Origin: JASHVB01 sp963780805
Lineage (GTDB): Bacteria; Pseudomonadota; Alphaproteobacteria; Acetobacterales; Acetobacteraceae
Direction of reading: 5' to 3'
Assembly (NCBI GenBank): GCA_963780805.1
Contig: CAWADP010000012.1
Location: forward strand, 234,477 to 298,476
Length of the DNA: 64,000 nt
Shown here: positions 44,525-54,044 of the stretch, in pieces
How the letters are laid out: every line of letters begins with the position of its first letter
Position numbering within the stretch: the stretch's first letter is position 1
Program-made: the position numbers and the translations under genes
The notes under the pieces: model-generated
The model's input: the letters and a program-made list of their open reading frames with translations, nothing else
Database searches by the model: none
What the model was told of the DNA's origin: nothing

Positions 44525-45862
44525 TCAGTTCTGCCGCCGCAAGTTCTCGACGTCGGCCGGCGTGACGCGCGATGGCGTGCTGCCAAAGCGTGCGGTCACG
44601 TAGTTGGCGACAGCGGCGATCTCGGCGTCGGAATAGGACCGGCCAAAGCTCGGCATATACGGATGTGGACTGTCTGGCCTGCCGGCACCGCCGAGGATCA
44701 TCTGAACGACATTGCCGGCGCTCGGATCGTTGACTGCCCGCACCCCCGTGAGCTGTGTCTCTCCAACGACCGCCCCGGCACCGGTCCAGGCGTGGCAGCT
44801 TACGCAATCGCCCTCGAACATGCGCTTGCCGGCTGGATCGTGGATTGCCGCAAGCTGCGGCGTCGCCGGGGCCGGACCTGCAAGCTTCGGCAGATCGCCT
44901 GGCGCCGCCGGCACACTGCGCAGATAGGTTACGATTGCGGCGATGTCGGATGTCGTCAGGCGCGACAGACTGAGCGCAACCGCCTCTCCCATCGGCCCGG
45001 ACGCAACGCCGTGCCCGTTGGCGTGACCGGTCGAAATGTAGGCGGTGAGATCTGCCGCCGACCAGTCGCCTATCCCACTCACGTTGTCAGTGCTGATGTT
45101 ATAGGCGTTCCAGCCCTCGGCGGCCCCGCCGGCGAATTTGCGGCGCTGGTCGAGCGTCTGCATCAGGTTGCGCGGCGTGTGGCACTCCCCGCAATGGCCC
45201 GCCGCTTCGACCAGATAGGCACCGCGGTTCCATTCGGCGCTTTGCCCCTCCACCGGACGGAAGCGATGGTCCGGGTTGAACAGTCCCGCCCAGATCGTCA
45301 TCAGCCACCGCTGATTATACGGAAAAGCGAAGGTGTTGGGCTTGTTCACCTGCTTTACCGGTTTCAGCGAGAAGAGATACGCCTTGATCGCCAGCACATC
45401 CTGATCGGTCAGCAGCGTGTATGAGGTGTAAGGAAAGGCGGGATAGTAGCGGGAGCCATCTGGCGCGATGCCGCGATGCACCGCGTTGAGGAAGTCGGCG
45501 TCGGTCCATTTGCCGATGCCGGTTTCGGGATCGGGCGTCAGGTTCGGTGTGTAGATCGTGCCGAACGGCAGCACGAAGGCACGCCCGCCGGCAAAGGGCG
45601 CGCCGCCATTGGCGGTGTGGCAGGGCGCGCAGTCCGCCATGTGGACGATGTAGGCGCCTCTTGCCGCAGCGTCCGCGTTGGCGAGTTCGGCTGGCGTGCC
45701 GGTGGGCGAAGTGCCTTTATAGGCCGCGAGCGTGACGGTCGAACCACTGGCGAAGCCATACGGGCCTGGCTGGAAAACCATCCAGCCGACCACGCCGGCG
45801 ACTGCCGCCGCCGCGACCACCACGATCCCGACAAGCGTGAGCACGATTGGCTTGGTGCGCAT
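44525..45862 (-). CDS. Triheme cytochrome c subunit of a periplasmic dehydrogenase
   Basis: This 445-residue protein with an N-terminal membrane anchor/signal (VLTLVGIVVVAAAAVAGVVG) has three CxxCH heme sites: CAPCH near residue 78, CGECH in the middle and CVSCH in the last third. Each is followed by a downstream Met ligand region. The layout is that of the cytochrome subunits of gluconate, alcohol and molybdenum aldehyde dehydrogenases, passing electrons to the quinone pool or oxidase. It lies 3 bp after the molybdopterin subunit gene, so it is the electron acceptor of that enzyme. Confidence 0.9.
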   Translation of the reverse strand: MRTKPIVLTLVGIVVVAAAAVAGVVGWMVFQPGPYGFASGSTVTLAAYKGTSPTGTPAELANADAAARGAYIVHMADCAPCHTANGGAPFAGGRAFVLPFGTIYTPNLTPDPETGIGKWTDADFLNAVHRGIAPDGSRYYPAFPYTSYTLLTDQDVLAIKAYLFSLKPVKQVNKPNTFAFPYNQRWLMTIWAGLFNPDHRFRPVEGQSAEWNRGAYLVEAAGHCGECHTPRNLMQTLDQRRKFAGGAAEGWNAYNISTDNVSGIGDWSAADLTAYISTGHANGHGVASGPMGEAVALSLSRLTTSDIAAIVTYLRSVPAAPGDLPKLAGPAPATPQLAAIHDPAGKRMFEGDCVSCHAWTGAGAVVGETQLTGVRAVNDPSAGNVVQMILGGAGRPDSPHPYMPSFGRSYSDAEIAAVANYVTARFGSTPSRVTPADVENLRRQN

Positions 45863-45865
45863 GGG

Positions 45866-48085
45866 TCAGGCCGCCTTTGCAATCAGGTTTGCATCGATCG
45901 GCATGCGCGTAAGCTGCACGCCTGTCGCCGCAAAGACGGCGTTGGCGACAGCGGGTTGCACAATCACGGTACCTGGTTCGCCGATGCCGCCCGAATTCTC
46001 GGTGCTCGGCACAATATACACCTCGATCGTCGGCATCTCGTCGATCCGCAAAATGCGGTAGTCGTTGAAGTTGCCCTGCTCGACCCGCCCGCCCGCATAA
46101 GTGATCTTACCGTGCAGCACGGCCGAGAGCCCGAAAATGACTCCGCCCTGTATCTGCGCCAACAGGATGTCCGGGTTGATGACATTGCCCACATCCGCGG
46201 CAACCACAACGCGGGTAACACGCACGTCACCCTCATCGCTTACCGCGACGTCTGCGATCGCCGCGAGATAACTGCCGAAGGTGTTCATCAACGCGCAACC
46301 GCGTCCCCGGCGCGCGCCAAAAGGCGAGGCCGGTGCCGGCGTCCCCCACTCGGCCCTTTGCGCCACCAGGTTCAACACGCCAAGGGCGCGGGGGGTCTTG
46401 TCCAGCATGCCGCGCCGGAACGCGACGGGATCGGCGCCGATCTTGCGAGCAATCAGGTCGACAAACGATTCGATGGAGAAAATGCTGCTGTTTGGGCCGA
46501 CGCCGCGCCAGAAGGCGCCGGGAATTACGCTCTCGTGGCGGATGTATTCAATCAGCCGGTCGCCGATCGCGTAGGGGATCTTCACGGCCCCATCGACCGC
46601 ATCGATGTCGATGCCGCCCTGGAAGGCCGGCGGCAGCCACCGCGCCATGATCGAGAAGCCGGTGACGCGATGCTGCCAGGCGGTGATCTTGCCGTTCTCC
46701 ACCCGCGCCTTCAGCCGGTCGTGGTAGAGCGGGCGATAGAGTTCCTGACGGATGTCCTCCTCGCGCGACCACACCACCTTCACCGGCCCATCGACATGAG
46801 CGGCAATGCGAACAGCGGCGACGACGCCGTCGGCTTCGAGACGGCGGCCGAAGGCGCCGCCGAGCAGATGGTTGTTGATGGTCACCTTCGCGGGGTCGAT
46901 GCCGAGCACCTTGGCGGCGCCGGCCTGCGCGAAGCCAGGCACCTGCGTGCCGACCCAGACCTCGCACGCGCCGCCGTGCACATGCACCGTGCAGTTCGTC
47001 ATTTCCATCGGCGCATGGGCGAGGAAGGGCAGTTCGTAGGTCGCCTCGAACCGCGAACCATCCTTCAGCCTGGCCGGTGCGTCGCCTATCTTCTCGGCGA
47101 CGACGCCGGCGCCCTCGGAGGCCTTCTCAATGTCCGCCCAGAGCTGCGCCTGGTCGAGGCCCGCATTGGCGCCCGGTGCCCATTCGATTGCGAGTGCGTG
47201 CAATCCCTGCATCGCCGCCCAGGTGTTGTCGCCAATCACCGCCACGAGATCGTCGAGCACCACCACCTGCCGCACGCCAGGGACGGCGAGCGCCTTCGAT
47301 TGATCGACCGCCTTGATCTTGCCGCCAATCACGGGCGAGGCCATCAGCGTGGCGAACTTCATACCCGGCCGCATCACGTCGATCCCGTAGACCGCTTTGC
47401 CGATGGCCTTATCTGGCGTATCGATGCGGTGCACCGGCTTGCCGATCAGGCGAAACCGCGAGGGGTCTTTGAGCTTGACCTCCGCGGGCGGGCGGAGACC
47501 GGCGGCCGCAGTCGCGACCTCGCCATAGCGGATCGAACGTCCATTCGCCGTATCCGTGACGACGCCGTTCTCGGTCGTTAAGCCCGTGGGGTCGACACCC
47601 CATTTGGCGGCCGCCGCCTGGACCAGCATCGCGCGCGCCGTCGCCCCTGCCTTTCGCAGCGGCAAGGTCCAGGCAATGGTCGTCGTCGACCCGCCCGTCG
47701 CCTGGATTATGAAGACCGGGCTGCCATAGTGGGCCTGATCAGGTGGCGCATGCTTGGCAATCACCTTGTCGAGTCCGATATCGAGCTCCTCGGCGAGGCA
47801 CTGGGCCTGCGAGGTATAGACGCCCTGTCCCATCTCCACGGCCGGCAGGGTGAAGGTCACCGTGTCGTCGCCTGCGACGTGGATGAAGGCATTGAAGCGG
47901 GCGCCGGTTGGCACCGGCTCATCGGCTCGGGCACGCGGCAGTGGCAGCTCGATCCCGATGAAGAGACCACTGGCGAGTGCTGCGCCGCCCCGGAGCACAT
48001 TGCGCCGCGACAGGCCGCCACGCAGCACATTGCGGCGCGACGGGCCGACGCCGGCAACGAAGCTCAGATCAGGATCGCGCAGCAT
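45866..48085 (-). CDS. Molybdopterin-binding large subunit of a xanthine dehydrogenase-family aldehyde/isoquinoline oxidoreductase
   Basis: This protein of about 739 residues is similar to IorB/aldehyde dehydrogenase large subunits. Cofactor-contact motifs are visible: VEMGQGVYTSQAQ, QATGGSTTT, GGAFGRRLEADGV, PGAFWRGVGPN and near the end GGIGEPGTVIVQPAVANAV, whose glutamate is the catalytic base. A twin-arginine signal sends it to the periplasm with its Fe-S partner. The SRRNVLRGG motif occurs twice in tandem. The start at 48085 (MLRDPDLSFV) lies inside the end of the small-subunit gene, 17 bp overlap. Confidence 0.88.
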   Translation of the reverse strand: MLRDPDLSFVAGVGPSRRNVLRGGLSRRNVLRGGAALASGLFIGIELPLPRARADEPVPTGARFNAFIHVAGDDTVTFTLPAVEMGQGVYTSQAQCLAEELDIGLDKVIAKHAPPDQAHYGSPVFIIQATGGSTTTIAWTLPLRKAGATARAMLVQAAAAKWGVDPTGLTTENGVVTDTANGRSIRYGEVATAAAGLRPPAEVKLKDPSRFRLIGKPVHRIDTPDKAIGKAVYGIDVMRPGMKFATLMASPVIGGKIKAVDQSKALAVPGVRQVVVLDDLVAVIGDNTWAAMQGLHALAIEWAPGANAGLDQAQLWADIEKASEGAGVVAEKIGDAPARLKDGSRFEATYELPFLAHAPMEMTNCTVHVHGGACEVWVGTQVPGFAQAGAAKVLGIDPAKVTINNHLLGGAFGRRLEADGVVAAVRIAAHVDGPVKVVWSREEDIRQELYRPLYHDRLKARVENGKITAWQHRVTGFSIMARWLPPAFQGGIDIDAVDGAVKIPYAIGDRLIEYIRHESVIPGAFWRGVGPNSSIFSIESFVDLIARKIGADPVAFRRGMLDKTPRALGVLNLVAQRAEWGTPAPASPFGARRGRGCALMNTFGSYLAAIADVAVSDEGDVRVTRVVVAADVGNVINPDILLAQIQGGVIFGLSAVLHGKITYAGGRVEQGNFNDYRILRIDEMPTIEVYIVPSTENSGGIGEPGTVIVQPAVANAVFAATGVQLTRMPIDANLIAKAA
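47991..48050 (-). repeat. 30-bp tandem duplication doubling the Tat motif
   Basis: Two 30-bp units (47991-48020 and 48021-48050, a few base differences) encode SRRNVLRGG twice in a row at residues about 16-34 of the large subunit. Confidence 0.85.
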
Positions 48086-48524
48086 GCTTGATCCCCTCTC
48101 GGATGCGCACATAAGTGCCGCAGCGGCAGAGATTGCCGGCCATCGCCGCGTCAATGGCGGCATCGTCAGGTTGTGGGTTGGCGGCGAGCAGGGCGGATGC
48201 GGACATGATCTGCCCGGGCTGGCAGTAGCCGCACTGGATCACCTCAAGCTCGAGCCAGGCCTTCTGGATCTTCGCGCCGGTGGGAGTCTCCCCCACGCCC
48301 TCGATGGTGGTGATCGCGCGACCGCCGACGGCGCCGACAGGCAATTGGCACGAGCGCACCGCGGCGCCGTCAAGCTGCACCGTGCACGCCCCGCATTGGG
48401 CAATGCCGCAGCCGAACTTGGTGCCGGTCATGCCGAGCACGTCGCGTAGCACCCAGAGCAGCGGCGTGTTGCCGTCGACATCGACCTGATGCTCGGCACC
48501 ATTGATCTTGATCGCAAAGCTCAC
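48069..48524 (-). CDS. [2Fe-2S] small subunit of the molybdenum oxidoreductase (IorA-like)
   Basis: This 151-residue protein carries two [2Fe-2S] clusters. The plant-ferredoxin-type cluster shows as GCGIAQCGACTV plus a later Cys, and the C-terminal helical cluster as QCGYCQPG and NLCRCGTY. It shuttles electrons from the molybdopterin subunit to the cytochrome. It is first in the three-gene operon. It has no signal of its own and would be carried through Tat by the large subunit. Confidence 0.92.
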   Translation of the reverse strand: MSFAIKINGAEHQVDVDGNTPLLWVLRDVLGMTGTKFGCGIAQCGACTVQLDGAAVRSCQLPVGAVGGRAITTIEGVGETPTGAKIQKAWLELEVIQCGYCQPGQIMSASALLAANPQPDDAAIDAAMAGNLCRCGTYVRIREGIKHAARS

Positions 48525-49340
48525 GGATTTCTGCTCCTGTCCCGTTCCATGGATGTGCAGCGGCCTGGTCCCGGGCTGGCGGCACCAACACCCACGAGGT
48601 GCCTGAGCTGACTCACCGCGCGTCGAGGCTGATCGCGGCCTTCAGCGGCGCGACGACGGGGGAGCCCACACCCTCGCCTTTGCGGGATGCACTTCGAAGG
48701 ACGCCCGACGGCCCGTGACAGGGCGGCTCTTCTGCGTCCGATAACGGGCGACAGTCTCCTCTCTTGCGCATCCAACGACACCGGCTCCAGCCGCTCGGGA
48801 GGGGCAGCTATGGGATCGATCGTCGTGACGGTCACGCCGCGTGTCTTGTCGATTTCGCCCGTCGTTTGATTAGGCGAGTAACGTTGCACAGGGGTTTTGA
48901 CCGGTTGCCGAAGCAGTTCTCCGGTCTCACGGCCCCGGGTCGCCCCGGTCTGGAGGCAGGGTAGGTTTTCTCCGAGCAGCCGCATAGGGTGGGGCGCGGA
49001 TATGCGCGGCATGCAGTGGAGCGCACCCCACACCGAGAGTGTGTTCGCCACTGATCCATCCGCACCACGGGCGTGGCGTCGCAATGCACCACGCGGCTGA
49101 TGCTGTTCACCTTGGTCATGGCGGCCGCAAAACCTGGCAACGAACGAAGGGCGAAAACCAGTTGCCTAACATCGTCCAGGGCGTAGCCTTCACCAACGGC
49201 GTCGAGGTCACCGACACGCCAGCACAAAGCGCCGCCGGATCGCGGCGTCACCCAATTCCCAAGGTGGCTTGCGAACGTTTGTTCACCAGCGCAGAGTGGG
49301 CTTAGCGACGAACAAAAGCCGCGAGGGGAGAGTCTCGGTT
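48525..49340. other. Stretch without a supported gene
   Basis: Frames of up to 187 codons exist on the minus strand, but none reads as a protein family or shows a ribosome site. A short SPVVAPLKAAISLDAR-like phrase at about 48613-48660 might be the tail of a decayed gene. The segment also contains the promoter region for genes on both sides. Confidence 0.5.
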
Positions 49341-50966
49341 ATGGCAACTTCATCTGAAAAGGCGACAGGGACGGGCCTTCGTCGCGACGCGGGTATCATC
49401 GGTCTGCTTTTTGCGAGCACAACCAGCATGATCGGCTCCGGCTGGTTGTTCGGTGCGCTTCATGCTACAAAGATCGCCGGTCCGCTCAGCTTGTTGAGCT
49501 GGGTTCTCGGCGCCGTCATTATCATGCTCATCGCGCTCTGCTTTGCGGAGCTCGCCTCGCTGTTTCCCCGCTCAGGTGCGCTTGTTCATATGAGCCACGC
49601 GAGCCACGGCGAAGGGCTGGGGCGGGTCTGGGGCTGGATGCTGTTTCTCTCCTATATCGCGGTGCCCCCCGTCGAAGCGGAAAGCATTGTGACATATGCC
49701 AACAACCTTTACCCCGGTCTCGTCGGCAACGAGGGCGTATTGACGGCGACCGGCTTCGTTGCCTGCGCAGTCCTGGTCGGCATCCTGGCACTGCTGAACC
49801 TTCTGGCCATTCGTTGGCTTCTGGCCGTCAACAACACGGTCACCTGGTGGAAGATCGCGGTGCCGCTCTTGACCGCAATCGTTCTCATCTTCGCCGGCGC
49901 TCATGAGGTTGGACCGCTCTGGACCGGAGGCACAAGCGTCTGGACCGCCGCATCGAGCAGCTACGATCCCAACGGAATCTTCATCGCCCTTCCCGCCGCG
50001 GGGATTGTGTTCAGCTTTCTCGGCTTTCGAACCGCGATCGACCTCGGCGGGGAAAGCGCCAATCCGGGCCGCAACATTCCGCTGGCGGTGATCGGCGCCG
50101 TGTTGCTTTCGGCGGTCGTCTACATCCTCCTGCAACTCGGCTTCCTGAACTCCATTAAGCCGCAGGATATCGCCCACGGTTGGGGGCAGATCAACTTCCC
50201 CGGCGTGAAAGGGCCCTTCGCCGGCCTCGCCATGGTGCTCGGCTTCGGCTGGCTGGCGACCCTGCTCTACATCGATGCAGCCATCTCGCCGGCCGGCACC
50301 GGCCTCATCTATGTGACGGGTGGCTCACGAATCCTGTTCGCCAACGGCGAAATGAAAGCCGGCCCGCGCCTGCTGACCAAGCTCAACAGCGCACAAATAC
50401 CCTGGGTTTCGGTGGCGATCATGTGGGTCGTGGGGGTGATCTTCCTGCTGCCCTTCCCGGCCTGGCAAAAGATGGTCGACTACATCAGCGATATCACCGC
50501 GCTCACGTATGGTCTCGGACCGATCGTGCTGCTGATCCTGCGCCGTGATCATCCAGGCCTGCACCGCCCGTTCCGTATGGCCGCGGCGAGCATCCTCGCC
50601 CCGCTCGCGTTCATCTGCTGCGACCTGATCATTCTGTGGAGCGGCTTTGCCACTGTGACCTGGATGTTTGCGATCGTTCTGATCATCTTCCTGCTCTATT
50701 TGGCCTACTTCTACCTGGTCGCGCGTGAGCAAAGCGTCAACTTCGGTTGGGATCACATGTGGTGGCTGGGTGCCTGGTTCGGCGGCATGTGGATCGTGTC
50801 GGCGCTGAGCGGTCACGATCTCGGCGGCTATGGCGTTCTCGGCTTCTGGACAGCCGTCGTCGTGACCGCCGTCTGGAGCCTCGTCATAATCGAACTGGCC
50901 AAGCGCTCGTCACTCCCTGCCGAGGAGACGGGCAGAATCCTGATCCAAATCGAACGTACGATGTGA
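49341..50966 (+). CDS. APC family amino acid/polyamine permease
   Basis: This inner-membrane transporter of about 541 residues has 12 or more hydrophobic segments. The first helix has the APC signature IGLLFASTTSMIGSGWLFG, followed by GPLSLLSWVLGAVIIMLIAL with AELASLFPRSGA. Amino acids, GABA or polyamines are possible substrates. The start at 49341 follows GAGGGGAGAG; a frame open to 49269 is not needed. No metabolic partner gene adjoins it except the oxidoreductase operon, transcribed the other way. Confidence 0.85.
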   Translation: MATSSEKATGTGLRRDAGIIGLLFASTTSMIGSGWLFGALHATKIAGPLSLLSWVLGAVIIMLIALCFAELASLFPRSGALVHMSHASHGEGLGRVWGWMLFLSYIAVPPVEAESIVTYANNLYPGLVGNEGVLTATGFVACAVLVGILALLNLLAIRWLLAVNNTVTWWKIAVPLLTAIVLIFAGAHEVGPLWTGGTSVWTAASSSYDPNGIFIALPAAGIVFSFLGFRTAIDLGGESANPGRNIPLAVIGAVLLSAVVYILLQLGFLNSIKPQDIAHGWGQINFPGVKGPFAGLAMVLGFGWLATLLYIDAAISPAGTGLIYVTGGSRILFANGEMKAGPRLLTKLNSAQIPWVSVAIMWVVGVIFLLPFPAWQKMVDYISDITALTYGLGPIVLLILRRDHPGLHRPFRMAAASILAPLAFICCDLIILWSGFATVTWMFAIVLIIFLLYLAYFYLVAREQSVNFGWDHMWWLGAWFGGMWIVSALSGHDLGGYGVLGFWTAVVVTAVWSLVIIELAKRSSLPAEETGRILIQIERTM

Positions 50967-51299
50967 TCCGCGCTGCCCAGCCTCAAAGCCGTGCGGCCGC
51001 CTCGATAAGAGCCTGCCCCGCTCTGATCGACTGCGCCAGAGCGCCGAGCCGCCGCTTTGGGGCCAGAGCTGCCCAGAGAGCATCTACCGCTGAGCAGACG
51101 GTTGGGCATGCCGCGGCAGTGCGGCCGCCGATGACAGACCTGCGGCACGTGTCGCCGGCTGCGGGCTGCCGATGTTCGGCGACCGCATCCCCGACTGTTT
51201 CTCTTGCAAACCGAATCGCCGGAGTCCCCACATGAAACTCACAGGCAATCCCGATGGCGATGACGGCGGTCTACTCCGCAACGCATCTCCGGCTGCCGC
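50967..51299. other. Stretch without a supported gene
   Basis: No protein-like frame or clear repeat is seen between the permease and the convergently oriented alcohol dehydrogenase gene. Confidence 0.5.
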
Positions 51300-52391
51300 C
51301 TATTTGGCGACGCCAAAGTCGATGAGCTGGCGCAACACCTCGCCGCCCTTCAGTTTAGCGTAACCCTCGTTGATCTCCTCGAGCTTGATATGGCTCGAGA
51401 TCAGGTGATCGAGCTTCAGCTCGCCCTTCTTCCAGGCGTTCAGCAGCTTCGGCATGTCGAACCGAAACCGGTTGCTGCCCATCGAGGAACCCTGGATCCT
51501 GCGCTCCCGCAGAAAATCGTAGCCATGCAGTTCGATCTTCATGCCGAACGGTACCATGCCGATGATCGTCGCGGTGCCACCCGGACGCAGGCATTGAAAA
51601 CTTTGCTCCGCCGTCGTCTTCAGGCCGACCGCCTCAAAGGAATACTCCACGCCACCGCCGGTCATATCCTTGATCACCTCGACTGGATCGACGTTACTCG
51701 CGTTGATTACGTCGGTCGCCCCCATCAGTTTGGCGACGTCCAGCTTCGAGGAAATCGTGTCGATCGCGATAACGCGGTCCGCCCCGGCCATCGCCGCTCC
51801 GTTCACCGCGGAAAGCCCTATGCCGCCACAACCGAACACCGCGACCGTGGCGCCAGCCGGCACTTTCGCCGTGTTCAGCACCGCCCCCGCGCCGGTCATG
51901 ACGCCGCAGCCCACCAGGCAGCCGATGTTGAGTGGTATGTCGTCGGCGACCTTCACCACCGCGTTTTCGTGCACCAGTAATTGCTCGGCGAACGACGAAA
52001 GGTTAGCGAATTGCACCACCGGCTTGCCTTGCCAGAACAGCCGTTGCGCCTTGCCCGGCGGCATTTTGACGTTGGTATTGTTGCAAAGCTGTGGCCGGCC
52101 GGTGATGCAGTACTCGCAGGTGCCGCAAAACACCGATGTGCAGGTTATCACCCGATCGCCTGGCTTCACATATGTAACCTCGCTCCCGACTGCTTCGACG
52201 ACAGCCGACGATTCGTGGCCAAGCACGCACGGCGTCTGGATGGGATAGAGACCTTCCATGAAATGCAAATCACTGTGGCAAAGACCGGCATACGCGGTGC
52301 GCAGCAATACCTCGTGCGCCTGCGGCTTCACCACCTCGAGTGTTTCGATTGTCATGGGTTGGTGCGCTTCGTGGAAAACGGCCGCCCGCAT
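51300..52391 (-). CDS. Zinc-dependent alcohol dehydrogenase (MDR superfamily)
   Basis: This 363-residue enzyme has catalytic zinc ligands in AGLCHSD (C38), VLGHESS (H59, E60) and, later, the CLVGCGV region. Structural zinc cysteines are in TCTSVFCGTCEYC plus QLC (C84/C89/C92/C95/C103 area). The nucleotide-binding loop is FGCGGIGLSAV. It resembles class III/long-chain alcohol dehydrogenases that use NAD or a bound cofactor. The exact substrate is not predictable. Confidence 0.9.
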   Translation of the reverse strand: MRAAVFHEAHQPMTIETLEVVKPQAHEVLLRTAYAGLCHSDLHFMEGLYPIQTPCVLGHESSAVVEAVGSEVTYVKPGDRVITCTSVFCGTCEYCITGRPQLCNNTNVKMPPGKAQRLFWQGKPVVQFANLSSFAEQLLVHENAVVKVADDIPLNIGCLVGCGVMTGAGAVLNTAKVPAGATVAVFGCGGIGLSAVNGAAMAGADRVIAIDTISSKLDVAKLMGATDVINASNVDPVEVIKDMTGGGVEYSFEAVGLKTTAEQSFQCLRPGGTATIIGMVPFGMKIELHGYDFLRERRIQGSSMGSNRFRFDMPKLLNAWKKGELKLDHLISSHIKLEEINEGYAKLKGGEVLRQLIDFGVAK

Positions 52392-52578
52392 CGGTGTTTC
52401 CTCCCAGCTAATTTCCTTCGATGAATTCTAGGCGTAAGCAATGGGGGGGTCAATCTGGCTGAGAAGCGATGCGCGCACTACCGCGTCCTCGCCAGTAATC
52501 ATTACCCAGGTGATGCCGGGTCGCGAGCGATTTCCGGCGCGAAATATTTGCAGTGCCGCGCTGCTCGTCGCTGCCTGA

Positions 52579-52725
52579 AAGGGATCGTTTGAGCCACGTT
52601 TTGGCCTTATCAATGACCGTCTCTTTGTATGCGTTTCCGCCGACCGGGAAGCGGAGCGACGGGTGATCTCGCTCCACAAGGCGAACAAACGAGAAGTAAA
52701 GCGCTATGGCGAAAACCTTGAGTAA
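52579..52725 (+). pseudogene. BrnT-like toxin remnant (C-terminal part only)
   Basis: After an in-frame TGA at 52576 the frame reads FGLINDRLFVCVSADREAER, then RVISLHKANKREVKRYG, which is the C-terminal half of the BrnT ribonuclease toxin family (R-x-ISxRKAxxREVxxY). No N-terminal half is recognisable upstream in any frame. The stop overlaps the start of the HTH gene by 20 bp, the normal layout of the pair. Confidence 0.6.
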
Positions 52726-53035
52726 GGCGGCGCGCGACGCGCTGGCGGCGACGGACTGGGGCAAGGTCGACGCGATGACCGACGAGGACATCGCCGGGCA
52801 GATCGCATCCAATCCAGACGCTGCGCCCGACATGGCTCCGGAGATCGATGTGCGCGCCATCCGGCGCGCTGCGGGCATGACGCAGGCGCAGTTCGCCGCC
52901 TCTTATGAATTCAGTGTCCGAACCGTACAGGAATGGGAGCGGGGCGCCAAAAAGCCCAGCGGTCCCGCACGAACTCTATTGCGCGCCATCAACGCCGATC
53001 CCGAGGGCCTACGCAAAGCCCTTGCCGCCGCATAG
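52706..53035 (+). CDS. HTH antitoxin-like regulator, partner of BrnT-type toxin
   Basis: This 109-residue protein has a C-terminal XRE/HigA-type helix-turn-helix (RAIRRAAGMTQAQFAASYEF, then RTVQEWERGAKKP) at residues about 50-85, preceded by an acidic arm that would wrap a toxin. It overlaps the toxin remnant and should repress the shared promoter. It appears intact although its toxin is not. Confidence 0.75.
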   Translation: MAKTLSKAARDALAATDWGKVDAMTDEDIAGQIASNPDAAPDMAPEIDVRAIRRAAGMTQAQFAASYEFSVRTVQEWERGAKKPSGPARTLLRAINADPEGLRKALAAA

Positions 53036-53212
53036 GGTCATCGGCAGCGATCTGGATAGGGCAGCGGGCAATAGAGTAGGTTTGGCGTGCCGGGGCCGAC
53101 GATGATGAGCACTATGTCTACGCCATAGCCCTCTGATACAGGGCGGCATTCCTGTCACCCGACCCGGAATTGGGGTTTGGCAAGTATCCATGCTGACCTC
53201 GATGCTTGCTTT

Positions 53213-53944
53213 TCACCACTTTTGGGGGTGATTGCCGTCATCTACCTCGTGCAACGGTGGAATCTGCATCATGCCGGTCACTGGGTTGGATCGGACCGCC
53301 ATCATGCGGGCGCAGGCGATGGCTCCTGACACCCCTTCCGCGAGGCTTTGGCAATCGACCAGGAGTTCACCGTCAACATGCCCGAAACGCAACGTGGCAT
53401 CCGGCATGTCCAGAGCTACGGCCGACCTTAGTACGCTGGCGATCGTACGCCACCCAGGCGGCAAGCATTCGCATGGCTGCAGGCCGTCATCGACAGGGAC
53501 TCCGGCGTCAGGTTGGTAGCGACGGTACTCGTTCGCGCTGCCGACATCCTCAGCCAAAGTTCGTAGCATTCGGCCTCTCACCATTAATATTCCTGGGCGG
53601 CCAGTTTCCTCGCAGACGTGACGTGAGAGGTGGCACGCGAAGTTGATCGCTCCAGAGCACCAATCACAGCGACCGTCCGTGTAGATTCTCAGGCCAGCCA
53701 ATTTTTGTTTCACCTGCACGATCTTGATCGAAGGATGCCCGGTTCGGTGCCCATGGACGCTCATTGCATCGTACAGACCGTCCAGGATCGCATACCATCC
53801 GTCCGAGCATTCGATGCCGCGGCCCGCGCCGCTTTCTGTCGCCGGCAAATCTTTCTGGGTGAATGGTAACCCATACGTGGCGTAGAGTGCATCTTCCAGA
53901 GATTTTCTCACGGATGTCCTCCGATCGAGTTTTACTACCGGCAA
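53213..53944 (-). CDS. Hypothetical protein with cysteine-rich motif
   Basis: This 243-residue protein resembles a conserved phage/island family only in part: GWYAILDGLYDAMSVHG and VQVKQKLAGLRIYTDG, followed by CDWC and a HLSRHVCEETGRPG stretch, probably a zinc-binding element. Function is unknown. It follows the beta-CASP gene by 100 bp on the same strand and may belong to that operon. Confidence 0.55.
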   Translation of the reverse strand: MPVVKLDRRTSVRKSLEDALYATYGLPFTQKDLPATESGAGRGIECSDGWYAILDGLYDAMSVHGHRTGHPSIKIVQVKQKLAGLRIYTDGRCDWCSGAINFACHLSRHVCEETGRPGILMVRGRMLRTLAEDVGSANEYRRYQPDAGVPVDDGLQPCECLPPGWRTIASVLRSAVALDMPDATLRFGHVDGELLVDCQSLAEGVSGAIACARMMAVRSNPVTGMMQIPPLHEVDDGNHPQKW

Positions 53945-54044
53945 CTCTGATTTTGGCCACGCCGGAGTTTCGTCGTCCCCCGCCAGAAAATTCCGATGAA
54001 AGGGGAGGTTGGAGCGAGCGCCGCCTTGGATGCGACAATGATCG

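Noticed and set aside
48521..49251. Minus-strand frames of 187 and 139 codons
   Set aside because: No recognisable family, no ribosome site, biased composition; treated as non-coding.
52428..52878. Minus-strand frames over the BrnT/HTH locus
   Set aside because: The plus strand has a clear HTH gene and toxin tail; the minus frames are shadows.
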